Part shown: in pieces, positions 35,495 through 46,965 of the stretch | Numbering within the stretch: the stretch's first letter is position 1 | Layout: every line of letters starts with the position of its first letter | Source of the DNA: Tricholoma matsutake | Taxonomy: Eukaryota > Basidiomycota > Agaricomycetes > Agaricales > Tricholomataceae | NCBI GenBank assembly: GCA_026075535.2 | Contig: AP026546.1 | Location: forward strand, 7,812,001 to 7,876,000 | DNA: 64,000 nt | Reading direction: 5' to 3' | Notes under the pieces: generated by a model | What the model was told of the DNA's origin: nothing | The model's database searches: none | The model's input: only the letters and a program-made list of their open reading frames with translations | Translations under genes and position numbers: made by a program

Positions 35495-36142
35495 ACCAAT
35501 CGCTTGGCAGTTTTTGATGTCAACTATGGCTAAATTTGCGGAATCCGATCGCTACTTCAGCCTGCCAATTCTGTAATACCGATCAGCTCATGTCAGTGAT
35601 TTTCCACGTCTCCTATTCTCATCCGACTTGAAGCTGGAGGAACACGGATTGTCACTGGTTAGCGGTAGCTTGAACATCAATCCGGGGCGAACTTTATGGT
35701 TCTTACCACTCAAAGTCCTCTGTATTGTTCAACTATGCACACTAATCCTGCATTTGTCGTATCCTTCACATCAAAGCAAATTAGATCTACGTAATGATAC
35801 GCGCTCTTGAAAGCAACAGATGTAAACAAGGCCGCCGACATTGTAGTACATTGTCATGATAAACTCGAACGCGCTTGCTTTATCCGCATCCTCATTACCA
35901 TGTTCTCACTGTGTTGGACGCCGCTTTCTCAGGATTGCATGTTGCAATTGAATCGCCATGTCTGAGTGGTGTTATGATATTGTTAGACTTCTTTGCGAGG
36001 TGCGGCTGAACACCAGTGACATAATCGGGCCTAGCTATCGATCGATGACAAAATGCATATTCAGCCGCGTATTTAACACCACGTCAGCAGTGCTATATCT
36101 ATTTAAATTCTTCGTCTCCTAATCTCTATCAACCGCGTTACC
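35495..36142. other. Upstream region of the PDR transporter gene
   Basis: No gene is recognisable. ATTTAAATT near 36100, about 45 bp before the ATG at 36143, is the closest TATA-like element. Confidence 0.35.
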
Positions 36143-39100
36143 ATGTCTGGGCGTAGCGAGCATTCAGAAGAAGCGCACGACTTTACCGTCTTATCTGAAC
36201 TTCCTACAAAAGAGGCACTGGCAGCTCATGTCACTCGATCTCCCGCCTTGCCTCCACAGAAGATTTCACCAGTCATAGCCTCTACCTCACTTTTAAGACC
36301 TCAGCAGGACCACCGACCTTCGTGCGCATCCCGGGTCGACGTCGATTTCTTTGACCCTGATGGCGTTCGCAACCTCAACCGGACGTTATCTCATATGTCG
36401 GCCGGTCGTGTTGTAGATGACGCACAATCATTTTCGGCGATATCGGATGACACTCTAATTACAGACGGTCCCTTTGACTTTGAGAGAACGCTACGTACGA
36501 TGATGAAACGGTGGGTACCAGTAACAATAGTATGTCTCATGGCGGCTGACTGTGTGCTTAGGCGGAAAGAAGCTGATATTCTACCGCGAGAATTAGGTGT
36601 CATGTTCCAAAATCTCAAGGTCGTTGGTATAGGAGCAGCGGCGTCCTTTCAGCCCACTCTTGGATCTATACTCAATCCAAAGATGATCATTGAGCAACTT
36701 CGAACAATGCGTCATCCTCCTCTTCGTGATATTATCAGTGGATTCGAAGGTGTTATTCGCCCGGGCGAAATGCTTCGTAGGGATCTTCTCGAGTTCCATT
36801 TATTATAAGCTCATACTACTTCGATTCAGTTGTTCTCGGACGCCCTGGTTCGGGCTGTACCACCTTCCTGAAAATGATGGCTAACCAGCGCAGCGAGTAT
36901 TATTCTGTCGAAGGCGATGTCTACTATGATTCGCTCACACCCAGGGAAGTTGCTAAACATTATCGTGGCGACGTGCAATACTGTCCCGAAGACGATGTGC
37001 ATTTCCCAACGTTGACTGTAGAGCAAACGCTTGACTTCGCTGCAAAAACGCGTGCTCCAGAGGCGCGAATCTTTCAAACAAGATCGGAGTATGTGACCAT
37101 GGTGACTGAGATTCTCACCACAATATTTGGATTGAAACATGTGAGAAAAACACCTGTGGGTGATGCAGCTATCCGGGGTGTGTCTGGGGGAGAGAAAAAG
37201 CGAGTGTCGATTGCGGAGGCGTTGGCTACGAGAAGTCGCGTACATTCGTGGGACAAGTAAGCTTGCTGCGTGATTCGTGTCTATCTACTGACGAATCTGC
37301 CTGTGCGTCTAGCTCTACACGAGGATTAGACGCCTCTACTGCCCTAGAGTGCGTAATTAATCCCTACGAAGGATAGCTGGTCTAAAAGATTCGCCCGCAG
37401 ATTTGGTCGTGCCCTCCGAATTGCAACAGATATAAATCGGATGACTACTGTTGTTTCCATCTATCAAGCAGGAGAGACTCTATACCAATTGTTTGACAAA
37501 GTCTGCGTGGTGTACGAAGGCCGAATGGTGTACTTCGGACCAGCAGATCAAGCACGCCAATACTTCATCGACATGGGATACGAGCCTGCTAACAGGCAGA
37601 CTACCCCTGATTTCCTTGTATCGGTGAGTTTCCATTCACATTTAACATCGTTCATCATTTAGAATGCCACTGGCATAGGTAACGGATAGCAACGGTCGCA
37701 TCTCCCGGAAAGGGGCAACGAACTTGCCGCGTACTGCTGCAGAGTTCGCGAGGCACTTCGACGAATCTCCTGTTGCGCAACTCAACAGGGATGATATGGC
37801 GATGTACAAGGAAACGTTTGTTGGTGTTCCTGATCGGGTTCAGGCGTATCGCCAGAGTACTTTGGCGGAGCATGCGAAACATACCCGGAAGAAATCGTAT
37901 GTCATTGTCTCTGTCATTCTTATTGACTTGGTTGATCGATTGTGTGTAGCCCGTACACGATCTCGATATTTATGCAAACTCGAGCAGTCATGAGAAGGAG
38001 GGTGCAGATCCTCATCGGGAACAAGCTCGCAACAGGGCTAAATCTCATGTAAGTTTTCGCACTTTCTACTTCTCACCTTGTGTATTTATAATTATAATCC
38101 AATTTTAGCGCGTTCATCTGGCAAGGTGTCATCATAGGCACGGTTTTTGTTCAAAGTCCGCAATCCACTGAGGCATATTTTTCTCGTGGAGGTTTACTAT
38201 TCTTGTAAGTTATTCGTTAGCTCATGTGATGTGAGTTCACGAATTCCCCGGTCGTAGTGCCCTCCTCTTCCCTGCACTCTCCAGTTTGGCTGAGATTGCA
38301 GCTTTATTCGGTCAGCGGCCGATCGTTGCTAGGCATCAGAAAGCGGCGATGTATCACCCTTTCATCGAAGCGTATGTTGGCTACATGATTCCAGTCTTCG
38401 TCTTCTTGATCGAAATATATTTATTATATAGGCTTGCAATGACGCTAGTCGGCATCCCGATTTTCCTCCTTAATTTAGCTGCCTTCTCCGTCCTTATCTA
38501 TTTTAGTGTTCGCTTGCAGCAAACAGCAGGCCAATTTTTGTGGGTGTTCATCCATTCCTCTCGTTCAGATGTCGTTTAAAGCGGGATGCAGCGTCTTTTT
38601 CCTCTTCCTTTCTTTAATGTCGCTTACCATGCAAGCATGGTTTCGAGCCGTTGCGGCCGCTTTCAAATCCGAGGCAACCGCTCAATCGGTAGCAGGTATA
38701 TGTCGTTCCATTTCTTTCATATATTTGCGGGGCTTATTTGATGCATGTAGGAATCGTACTTTTGGCTATGGTCATATACACGTACGCCTCATCCATTCGT
38801 TGTTGACGCTTGAGACTCATGCAGGGTCCAGTGGATATACAGTCCCAAAACATTCGATGGTTGGGGCATTGCGTTGGATTTCATACATCAATGTGCTCTC
38901 TCACGTCTTTCCTGGTATGAAGCTTAACTGATGACTTTGCAGGCGCCCAGATACGGTTTTGAGTCTCTGATAGCAAATGAATTTCATACGCTCAATGGAT
39001 CTTGCTCCATCTTGGTGCCCTCAGGTGCTGGCTACGAAAATGTCAGCCTTGCTAATCAAGTTTGTTCGACGGTGGGGGCTGTCGCAGGACAGAACTTCGT

Positions 39101-42100
39101 TGATGGGAATGCATTCATCAGGATCTCGTTTGGGTACTCTTTCTCCAACTTGTGGAAGGTACGTTAATGATCTTCCGTTCTTCACCTTTGACTCTGAACT
39201 GTCAACAGAATTTTGGCATCCTTATGGCGTTCCTGGGTGGATTTATTCTGGCGCTTCTAATCTTCTCTGAGTTCAACACGGCTACTTCCTTCGACACATT
39301 TAGAGTGCTTTTCAAGCGCGGGTCGAAGTCGTCGATCATACAAGAAGCCAAATCTGCCACTGACGAAGAGAAATCTCTTGCTGGTTCAGAGCCAGTTCGC
39401 GATCAAGATTCTGGAGAGACAAAGAAAGCATTAGCGGAACAGCCACCCATGAGCGATGTTTTCACATGGCAGAAAGTGAAGTATTCGGTTAACGTTTCCG
39501 GAGGCCATCGATTACTTCTGGACGAGGTGTCTGGTTATGTTGCTCCTGGGAAGCTGACCGCTCTGATGGGGGAGTCTGGAGCTGGAAAGGTAAATTGTGA
39601 TGGGAGGTTCAACATCTCCTTTCAAGCTAATTAATATCATTCCAGACTACGCTCCTCAATGTACTTGCACAGCGCGTTGATGCAGGAGTCGTAACAGGAG
39701 ATCGATTTGTAAATGGACATGCACCTCCGGCGGATTTTCAGTCCCAAACGTTCGTAATTTTACTTCATCTGTTTGTGTCTGGTGCCGATTGTTCCCTGCT
39801 CTCCCCTGCAGTGGTTACTGTCAACAGCAGGATACGCACGTGCCCACTGACACCGTTCGCGAAGCTCTGTTATTCTCTGCCAAGATCCGCCAACCAGAGT
39901 CGGTTTCTACAGCTGAAAAGGAAGCATAGTAAGGTATTACATTGTGCTCGAAAGCAGCTTGTTCATGCTTAGCATTAGCGTTGAGACATGTCTGAAAATG
40001 TGTGGGCTGGAAGCGTTTGCAGATGCCGCCATTGGTACGTTGGGTGTCGAGCAACGCAAACGCACCACTATCGCCGTCGAGTTGGCAGCCAAGGTGGGTA
40101 ACGTTAAGTCATCATCGACCATTTCTCGATGTTTCAAATTCAGCCGAGGCTACTTCTCTTCCTTGACGAACCGACTTCTGGGCTAGATTCGCAAAGTGCC
40201 TGGGCCATTATGACTTTTCTGCGGGACCTTGCTGATCACGGGCAAGCCATCTTATGCACGTATGTAGCGCATTTTCTCGATGTTTTTTGGTCCTCATTGT
40301 CTCGGCCTTCAGCATCCACCAGGTAATGTCCCCAACCTAATTTATGGTAGTAGCATGCTGAAGAGTGGGTGAAAAGCCTTCAGCCGAGTTATTCCAGGTT
40401 TGTTTTTCCAGAATTGTGGCCGAAAGATTCAGTAATAAAACTTTTCCACAGGTTTTCGACAGATTGCTTCTACTTCGTAAGGGGGGCCAGACAGTATATT
40501 TCGGGAATGTTGGACACCACGCTACCACCGTTATTCGCTATTTCGAAAAGAACGGATCACGTCAGTGCGACTCAGCAGAGAATCCGTACGTAGCATGGTT
40601 TCCTGTGTGCAGTAACTAAAATAGTCTCTAGGGCTGAGTTCATGTTGGATGTAATTGGCGCAGGCGCAACTGCCACCTCAGACATAGACTGGTATGAGCC
40701 GGCTACATGTGCCTCTGGATCGTGCTCATGGAATTCAACAGGCACGCTGTTTGGAATTCTGCGCCAGAGGCAGAAGAAGTCCAGAAAGAGATTGACGAAA
40801 TTCATACCAGGGGACGAAATCAACCTGCAATCCAAGCCACGTTGCATGGAGAGTTTGCTACTTCCTGGTTCAACCAACTGTGGCATTTGTTATATCGCGG
40901 GTCGCGTGCACACTGGCGGACTCCTACCTACCTCATGGCAAAAATGATTCTGAATATTTTTGCAGGACTTTTCATTGGTGTTCGTCTTCGCTTTATTATA
41001 TTGCCAGCTTATGACGAATCTCATCTCCTCGACAGTTCACTTTCTTCAAAGCAAACAATTCCTCACAGGGATCGCAGGACAAGCTCTTCGTTCGTGTCCA
41101 TTGCGTTTCGAATATTTCCTCACCTTCAATTTGTTTTAGTCCGTATATATGGCAACTGTGCTTGCCGCGCCCCTGTCAAATCAGCTCCAGGTCCCTTTCA
41201 TTCAGACGCGCAGTATCTATGAAATCCGCGAACGTCCCAGTCGGATGTACAGTTGGACTGCCTTGCTTACGTCGCAATTCTTAGCTGAAGTTCCTTGGAA
41301 TATCATCGGGTCGTCACTCTTCTTCTTCTGCTGGTTTTGGACTGTTGGATTTCCGAGCTCTAGGGGTGCTTATACATTCCTGGTGTATGCTGTGATCTTC
41401 CCACTGTATTATACTTCGTTCGCTCAGGCAGTCGCTGCTATGATGCCTTCCCCCGAGCTTGCCGCCCTCCTCTTCTCAGTCTTGTTCTCCTTTGTCCTTA
41501 TGTTGTGAGTCTCTACCAGTGTGTCGTGACTCTTCCTATTCACATTGTTTGCAGTAACGGTGTATTGCAACCGTTTAATCGACTAGGCTGGTGGAAATGG
41601 ATGTAAGTGCCCCTCTCACACTCATGTCTACCCAATTTGGCTCAGATAATCGTGATAGGTATTTCGTGACCCCTTATACATATCTTACGGAGGGCTTATT
41701 AGCTCAAGGTGGAGTATGCTTCCCCATTGTCAGACAATGGGCTTATCGGTCTTTATCAGCTGTTGCACATCTCCGTATCGTTTGTTTGTCATCGGAGCTT
41801 GTAACTTTAGTCCCTCCTTTCGGCCAAACATGTGGCGCGTACTTGCAAGCCTACATCAATAGAGCCGGTGGTTACGTACAGGATCCGTCTGCCACTTCAT
41901 CGTGTCAATTCTGTAACTTCGCCAACACAGATCAGCTCTTGGGGACGAATTTCCACATGTTCTACTCTCATCGGTGGAGGAACGTAGGTTTTTTGGTTGG
42001 TTATATATTTGTCAATGTAAGTTCCGTATCCATCTTCTCAATATTTGCTGTTAGGCTGATTTTTTGACAGATTGCAATGATTTATATACTAACATATCTG

Positions 42101-42169
42101 TTCCGTATTCGGACTGGGAGTTTGCTTGGCTCCTTGAAAAGGAAGCTGTCTCGGAAGAGCTCTTCATGA
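36143..42169 (+). CDS. Pleiotropic drug resistance (PDR/ABCG) full-size ABC transporter (about 30 exons, near 1480 aa)
   Basis: Plasma-membrane efflux pump for lipophilic compounds. Exon 1 is 36143-36510 and the stop is at 42167. I could join every exon in frame over 29 short GT-AG introns. The order NBD1 - TMD1 - NBD2 - TMD2 defines the PDR type. NBD1: Walker [10 protein letters not shown] near 36840, [11 protein letters not shown] near 37177, and the degenerate Walker B region [11 protein letters not shown] split by introns. TMD1 spans 37950-39270. NBD2: GESGAGKTT split by an intron at 39591, [12 protein letters not shown] near 40037, [14 protein letters not shown] near 40150. TMD2 runs from 40880 to the end with [26 protein letters not shown] and a Cys-rich outer loop. 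No disabling change was found. Substrate cannot be told from sequence. Confidence 0.88.
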
Positions 42170-42487
42170 TTAGATGCAATTTATTTATTCTGTATTGCAA
42201 GACCTAGTACCAGAACACTAGTAGGATTTGATGCTCATGTATGTAATGTGGAGGCCAACTGTTCCTCATCTGGACCGCTGAGAATCATTTCTTCGGCACC
42301 ATCTTGTGCTATACTTATTCATAAAGACGACCATTCAACCAGACCCAGAAGTGCGGTTGCGGCCATTTACCCCCGTACTCTGAAATATACATTGTCAACA
42401 CCACCATTGAGACATAACTAGTCAAATTTCAACTTTGCTTTCTAGATTTCCAGAGGAAAGATTCACTATGCAAAGACGACTTTGGCC
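42170..42487. other. Spacer between convergent PDR and amidase genes
   Basis: About 320 bp that must carry both 3' untranslated regions. Nothing else was seen. Confidence 0.5.
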
Positions 42488-44771
42488 CTACGCCGATGTG
42501 GCCTTGAGTCCCTTCAGCGCATTGTCTACAATCTCGGTCATCGCAATGACCGCCTCCTCTTCGTGCGAACGGCCGATCAGTTGTAAGCCGACTGGACATC
42601 CAGCGAATAATTCTGGAGAATCTGTGAACAAACGACGTCAGGAACGGATTTATCGAGCTGTGTTGGAACATAGCAGAATGAAACGGACAATGGTTGAAAG
42701 TAGCCTCGTCCTCGTGATTGTAAAACTTGTGTGGCGAATGTGGTTGATCAACGTTGGGATCGACAAAGGTGACAGGGAACACTGCAGAAGCGTAGTCCAT
42801 GGCATTGCATAACGATGTATAGAATGCGTCGCTGTTTCGTGCCGTCAAGATACACTCACTTATCAAAACAAATTGTACTGACGTGTTCAGACCATGAGGT
42901 ACTGCAGTGTACGGAGCTACTGGCGCAATGATAGCATCGATAGGCCGCCCAGTGCCTGTTCTTTCGACGGTCTTCTCCCAATGGTCGAGGTGAGACTTCC
43001 TTAATTCCCGCTTTTTCTTGTGAAGTTGCCATAACTGGAGAAGACATGGTCAGAGATCTGGCGGTGATCGGAGTAGCATACGAGGTTACATCGTAAGCGC
43101 TGCGGTGAACAGGCTCCCCTACAAGCGTTTGGTTTAGGCGCTCACTCAGAGGGGTCGGGTGAGCATCTTCAGTAGGACTCATCGTCTGGATCAGGGGTTC
43201 TCCTGATAACTCGCACTGAACACGAAGATCATGTCCTCCATCTGCGGCATATATAGTTTCCTGACGGAAGTGATCTTGAGTGATTATTTAATATGCAAAA
43301 GTGGACATACTGAATTCTGATAAATTTCTATTTGTCGATGTGGCTCCCAATCGATGACTATCCGGATGTTTCAGCGAAAGTCTCCTGTTGAATGGACATG
43401 ACTATATCCAACCTTTGTGTCCATCAGCCTCGAGTGCTGCTTTTGTCATCGCCAATGCCCTTTGCAGTGGGGGGTGAGGGCGAACTACACCATTATCCCA
43501 GAGGATCCCAAAACACAACGATTTCCCACCACCATGTTCTACCAAATTGTACTCCTTCTCCGACCATTCCTTCCTCAGGACCAGGGGGTCTTTGAGCCAT
43601 GGTTTCGCAGCAATAATCGCTTGTGTGAAGAGCTTGACACCGAACATGGAATGCGTCATAGGACCAAGAACAGACGAAATAGACTCTTGGCCTTCCATCG
43701 AATTGGCCGCTCCATGATATGGCAGCCTCTCATAGGATGGCCGTAAAGCGTATAACCCGCAGAACGCACTTGGTATTCGTACAGACCTGCAATTACAGTC
43801 GTGAGTTATGATCCGACACTGAGGTAGCGATACAAACCCACCCGCCTATGTCTGTTCCGACACCTAAGGGACTGCCTTTCATTGCGACAAGAGCACCCTC
43901 GCCACCAGACGATCCACCGGAGGTCAACTTGCGGTTATATGGGTTAGTTGTCCGGCCAAAAACATGATTGTATGTTTCACCCCACTGAACGAAAACCACA
44001 GTCAATCTTTAGTAGAGATCGCTGAGCAAGAGAAGCGACGCGACATGCCATGAGTGTTTGTGGAACGTTGGTTCGTACAAACGGAACTGCCCCACACTGG
44101 TATAGAATTTCTACGAGGACACAGTCTGATTTTGCGAATTGGCCAACCCACGCAACGTAACCTGTAATGATGTCCGAAGGTAAAGGTCGGACATTGAAAC
44201 TCGACGTTAAACTTACCCATGATGGTTTCTAAACCTTTCATTGTGAACTGATCTTTCGATAAGAAAATATATGAACTGAGGTGGTCTACTGCGCAAGACC
44301 GTATCGTTAACTACCTTTCAATGAGATGGGCAAACCATGTAACGGGCCAACAACTTTTCCAGTCTGGTGTAGTATTTCATCAAGTTCTCGAGCGCGAGCC
44401 AATGCACGATCGACAAATATCTCTGTTAGGCAATTCGTCTTACATGACATGCCAGTGAGCAAAATATAACGGAAAATGAAACAAGAAATAGGACGAACAA
44501 GTTGCTGCGCGATGATGGCACGCTTGTAAAATGCTGTAGTAACCTCAACAGAAGACCACTCCGCGGAGTGTAGCTGGTTTAAAAGAGTCTGTATGTCGAT
44601 TTCAGTAATTTCCAGCTCCTTGGGCGTGAGTAACTGGGAATGTAAAGGGACATCCAGAACGTTTGTTTGCGTATCGGGAGGCAGCTGGATTATCCAATCG
44701 CGAGGAATTGATGCTAGTTGCGCTTCTTTCCGAGCAGCGCACACGGCTTGCCAGTTCGGTGGAGAAGACAT
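42488..44771 (-). CDS. Amidase-signature-family amidase (acetamidase-like; 11 exons)
   Basis: Hydrolyses amides to acid and ammonia. Exons join in frame on the minus strand from ATG at 44771 to TAG at 42488, with ten short introns. Catalytic landmarks: the lysine in GPLHGLPISLK before intron 2, the amidase signature GGSSGGEGAL near 43905 (cis-Ser), and GVGTDIGGS with the nucleophile Ser joined across intron 5 (43848/43788). C-terminal IIAPVAPYTAVPHG and the final exon FAGCPVGLQLIGR are typical of fungal acetamidases. All three residues of the Ser-cisSer-Lys triad are kept. It converges on the PDR pump. It could serve nitrogen acquisition; the exact amide is unknown. Confidence 0.87.
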
Positions 44772-44917
44772 CAGCGACAAGAGGAGAGTAACACTGAACT
44801 GATCGTGACCGTATCATCATCAGTGAAACCGGGAAAGTATGCGATAGCCTTCCGCGATTTGTAATCAATGTCTCAATACGGCGTGAAGTGTATGACATGT
44901 AATGGGCCCGGCAGTCC

Positions 44918-45210
44918 ACTTTGGGTCATGCAGTTGTGAGAAAAATCTCCAGTTTTAATTCAATGCAGTACTAGCTACTGTCAAGAAGCTGACCCCACGT
45001 CAGAGTCTATACATCTTCAATGGAATATCTTTTGGTCATGTAGTTACAAGTAAAGTCTTCAGTTTTAATTCAATGCAGTACTATCTACAGTCGCTGACCC
45101 CACTTCAGAGTCCATACATCTTCAATGGAATATCTTTGGATCATGTAGTTACGGGTAAAGTCTTCAGTTTTAATTCAATGTAGTACTACCTACTGTTGAT
45201 TACTACATCA
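44918..45210. repeat. About 2.7 tandem copies of a 104-110-bp unit
   Basis: The word GG(T/A)TCATG(T/C)AGTT recurs at 44924, 45034 and 45138, each time followed by TTTTAATTCAATG(C/T)AGTACTA and CAGAGTC(T/C)ATACATCTTCAATGGAATATCTTT. It lies at the left edge of the KDZ-type repeat block. Confidence 0.75.
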
Positions 45211-46516
45211 ATAAATTTAGAGCATGTATGACCACTTGGGCCGCAGTCTTCCCTGTCAATCTGCATGTCTGTCAAGTCAGAGCCAGGAACATCAGTCTCT
45301 TTGTTGGATTCTGTATCTGATCGAGCCCTCTTCTTTCCCTTTTCCCTTTTCCTCTGCGTGTGTTTTGGTTTCTGCTTGCCTGGGAAATATAATTAATTCA
45401 TGTGTTAACTTGTATAGCTCAGCACATGCACCTTTCTGAGTGCCAGAGTTTATCCCTGTGCCACCTCTTTCATTTGCCACAACCGCACTATATCCTTGAA
45501 AAATGTATCCATTTCCTTGTCATCTTCGTCTGATCCTTCAGACAAGTCTTCATTGTCCGGCTCATTGTCCAGTTGCCATTTCTTTCTTGGTCATTGCTTG
45601 CTTCATGTAGACCCCTTGGCTATATAAGTGTAATGACTGTAGTGAATATATCAACCCATGATAAACTCACAAGCATAGTTGTGCTTCTTCTGAATTGATT
45701 TCATTTTCACCAGACTCCTGGCATTCATTATTCTTGGGCTGCACAGACACTCTACTGTTCCTATAATTGAGTTTTTTCCCAGTCATTAGCTTTAAATGAG
45801 ATACCTTTCCTGGCCTTTGGTCTCCCACCAACATTGTTCCATGGTGACATGGCTTTGGTTATGGCACAGATTGGGATTGACTTTGATGTCCCTTGTAAGT
45901 GCTCATCCCATTGTTCTTTTGCAGAAAGTAGAACCTCATTTGCATATGGAGCTTTGGAGTGTGAATCTGAGTTGTGCAGCTCCCTCAACTCCTCCACCAA
46001 AAGACTCCCCAGATTTTGAGTGTAGACTGTCCCGATCTTTGTATCACTCCTGCTCCAACCTGGTCGATAGGCAGAAGGTGGAAGGCCAACATGCATACCC
46101 TGGTTGTTCACAAAGGAAAAGCTTGAAAAGACCTTGTCACAATCAAATCTTAACAGTTGTTTCACATCTGTCTGGCTGATGTAGTATGTCATATGTTGCA
46201 CAAATGAATGAATCATGAACTTGACTCTTCGGTATCCCTGATGCAACATCTATCCTTGGTGAATGTTACCTGAGTACAGGAACATGGAGCAGGTGGTCCC
46301 ATGATCCTATCATGCTCATTCAGCTTGGCTCATACAAGTAACAATCTATACTCACACAGGTAATCTTATTTCTCGATAACTCTTGAGCAAGCTCCTGTCC
46401 GGTAATGCTGTGAGCACCATGGAACTTATGCCATTGAATGATTCATTTGGTGGGTACCCTATCAAAGTCAGCCTATTCAGTAGAAATCCACGATACATCC
46501 ATCCAGCGGATTTCTG
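45190..46516 (-). pseudogene. Accessory gene A of the KDZ block (unknown function)
   Basis: The minus strand holds coding-like exons. One near 46516-46370 follows a TTTTGCAG acceptor. A longer one (about 46240-45800) contains KFMIHSFVQHMTYYISQTDVKQLLRFDCD and ends before a GTATCTCATT donor. Acidic exons follow near 45700 and 45560 (DNEDLSEGSDEDDKEMD). The last has a Lys/Arg-rich run (QRKREKGKKRAR, near 45330) that could be a nuclear signal. The exact exon chain and the start are unclear, and stops lie between some pieces. I do not recognise the family. Strand and base composition match genes B, D and the transposase, suggesting a common origin. Confidence 0.4.
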
Positions 46517-46539
46517 CAAAACGATGATAGATCCATCAG

Positions 46540-46920
46540 TAGCAGATTGGGCCCATAGCAGGAAAGACTCGTGTGGGCCGAGGGTGTGATGCATCCATGT
46601 GGGCCCAGTATACAGATTCACTGCCGGTGATGATTCTTCCCAGTGGTAATTGCTGAAAGATTCTCGGTGCCAGTAACATCTGACTCACAGCGCCGGCTAG
46701 CATGGTCACCATTTTACTACATGGCACCGGCAATGATTATTACCGGTGGTAATTGCTTGATCCATGTGGGCCCAGTGAATAGAATTATAGCACCAGCAGC
46801 AACAATCGCTGCCAGTAATTGCTAGAAAAATATGGTCTACCCTTCATGGGCAACGATTCTCACCACTGGTAATTACTGAAAAGATTGTAATTGCCGAAAA
46901 ACGGTGCTGGCTAGCATGGT
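46540..46920. repeat. Cluster of ACCGGTGGTAATTGC-like and GTGGGCCCAGT motifs
   Basis: Between genes A and B, variants of GGTAATTGC or GCCAGTAATTGC preceded by (A/C)CCGGT/CACTG words recur at about 46640, 46740, 46805 and 46865. GTGGGCCCAGT occurs twice (46598 and 46768). Similar words fill the terminal regions at 50.6-52.1 and 59.7-60.6 kb. Confidence 0.55.
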
Positions 46921-46965
46921 TGACATATACATTAAGCAAAATGAAAGAAGTTGCTAGTGATAATT

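Noticed and set aside
44918..45210. CRISPR-like array
   Set aside because: Units of 104-110 bp follow each other without unique spacers; ordinary tandem repeat in a eukaryote.
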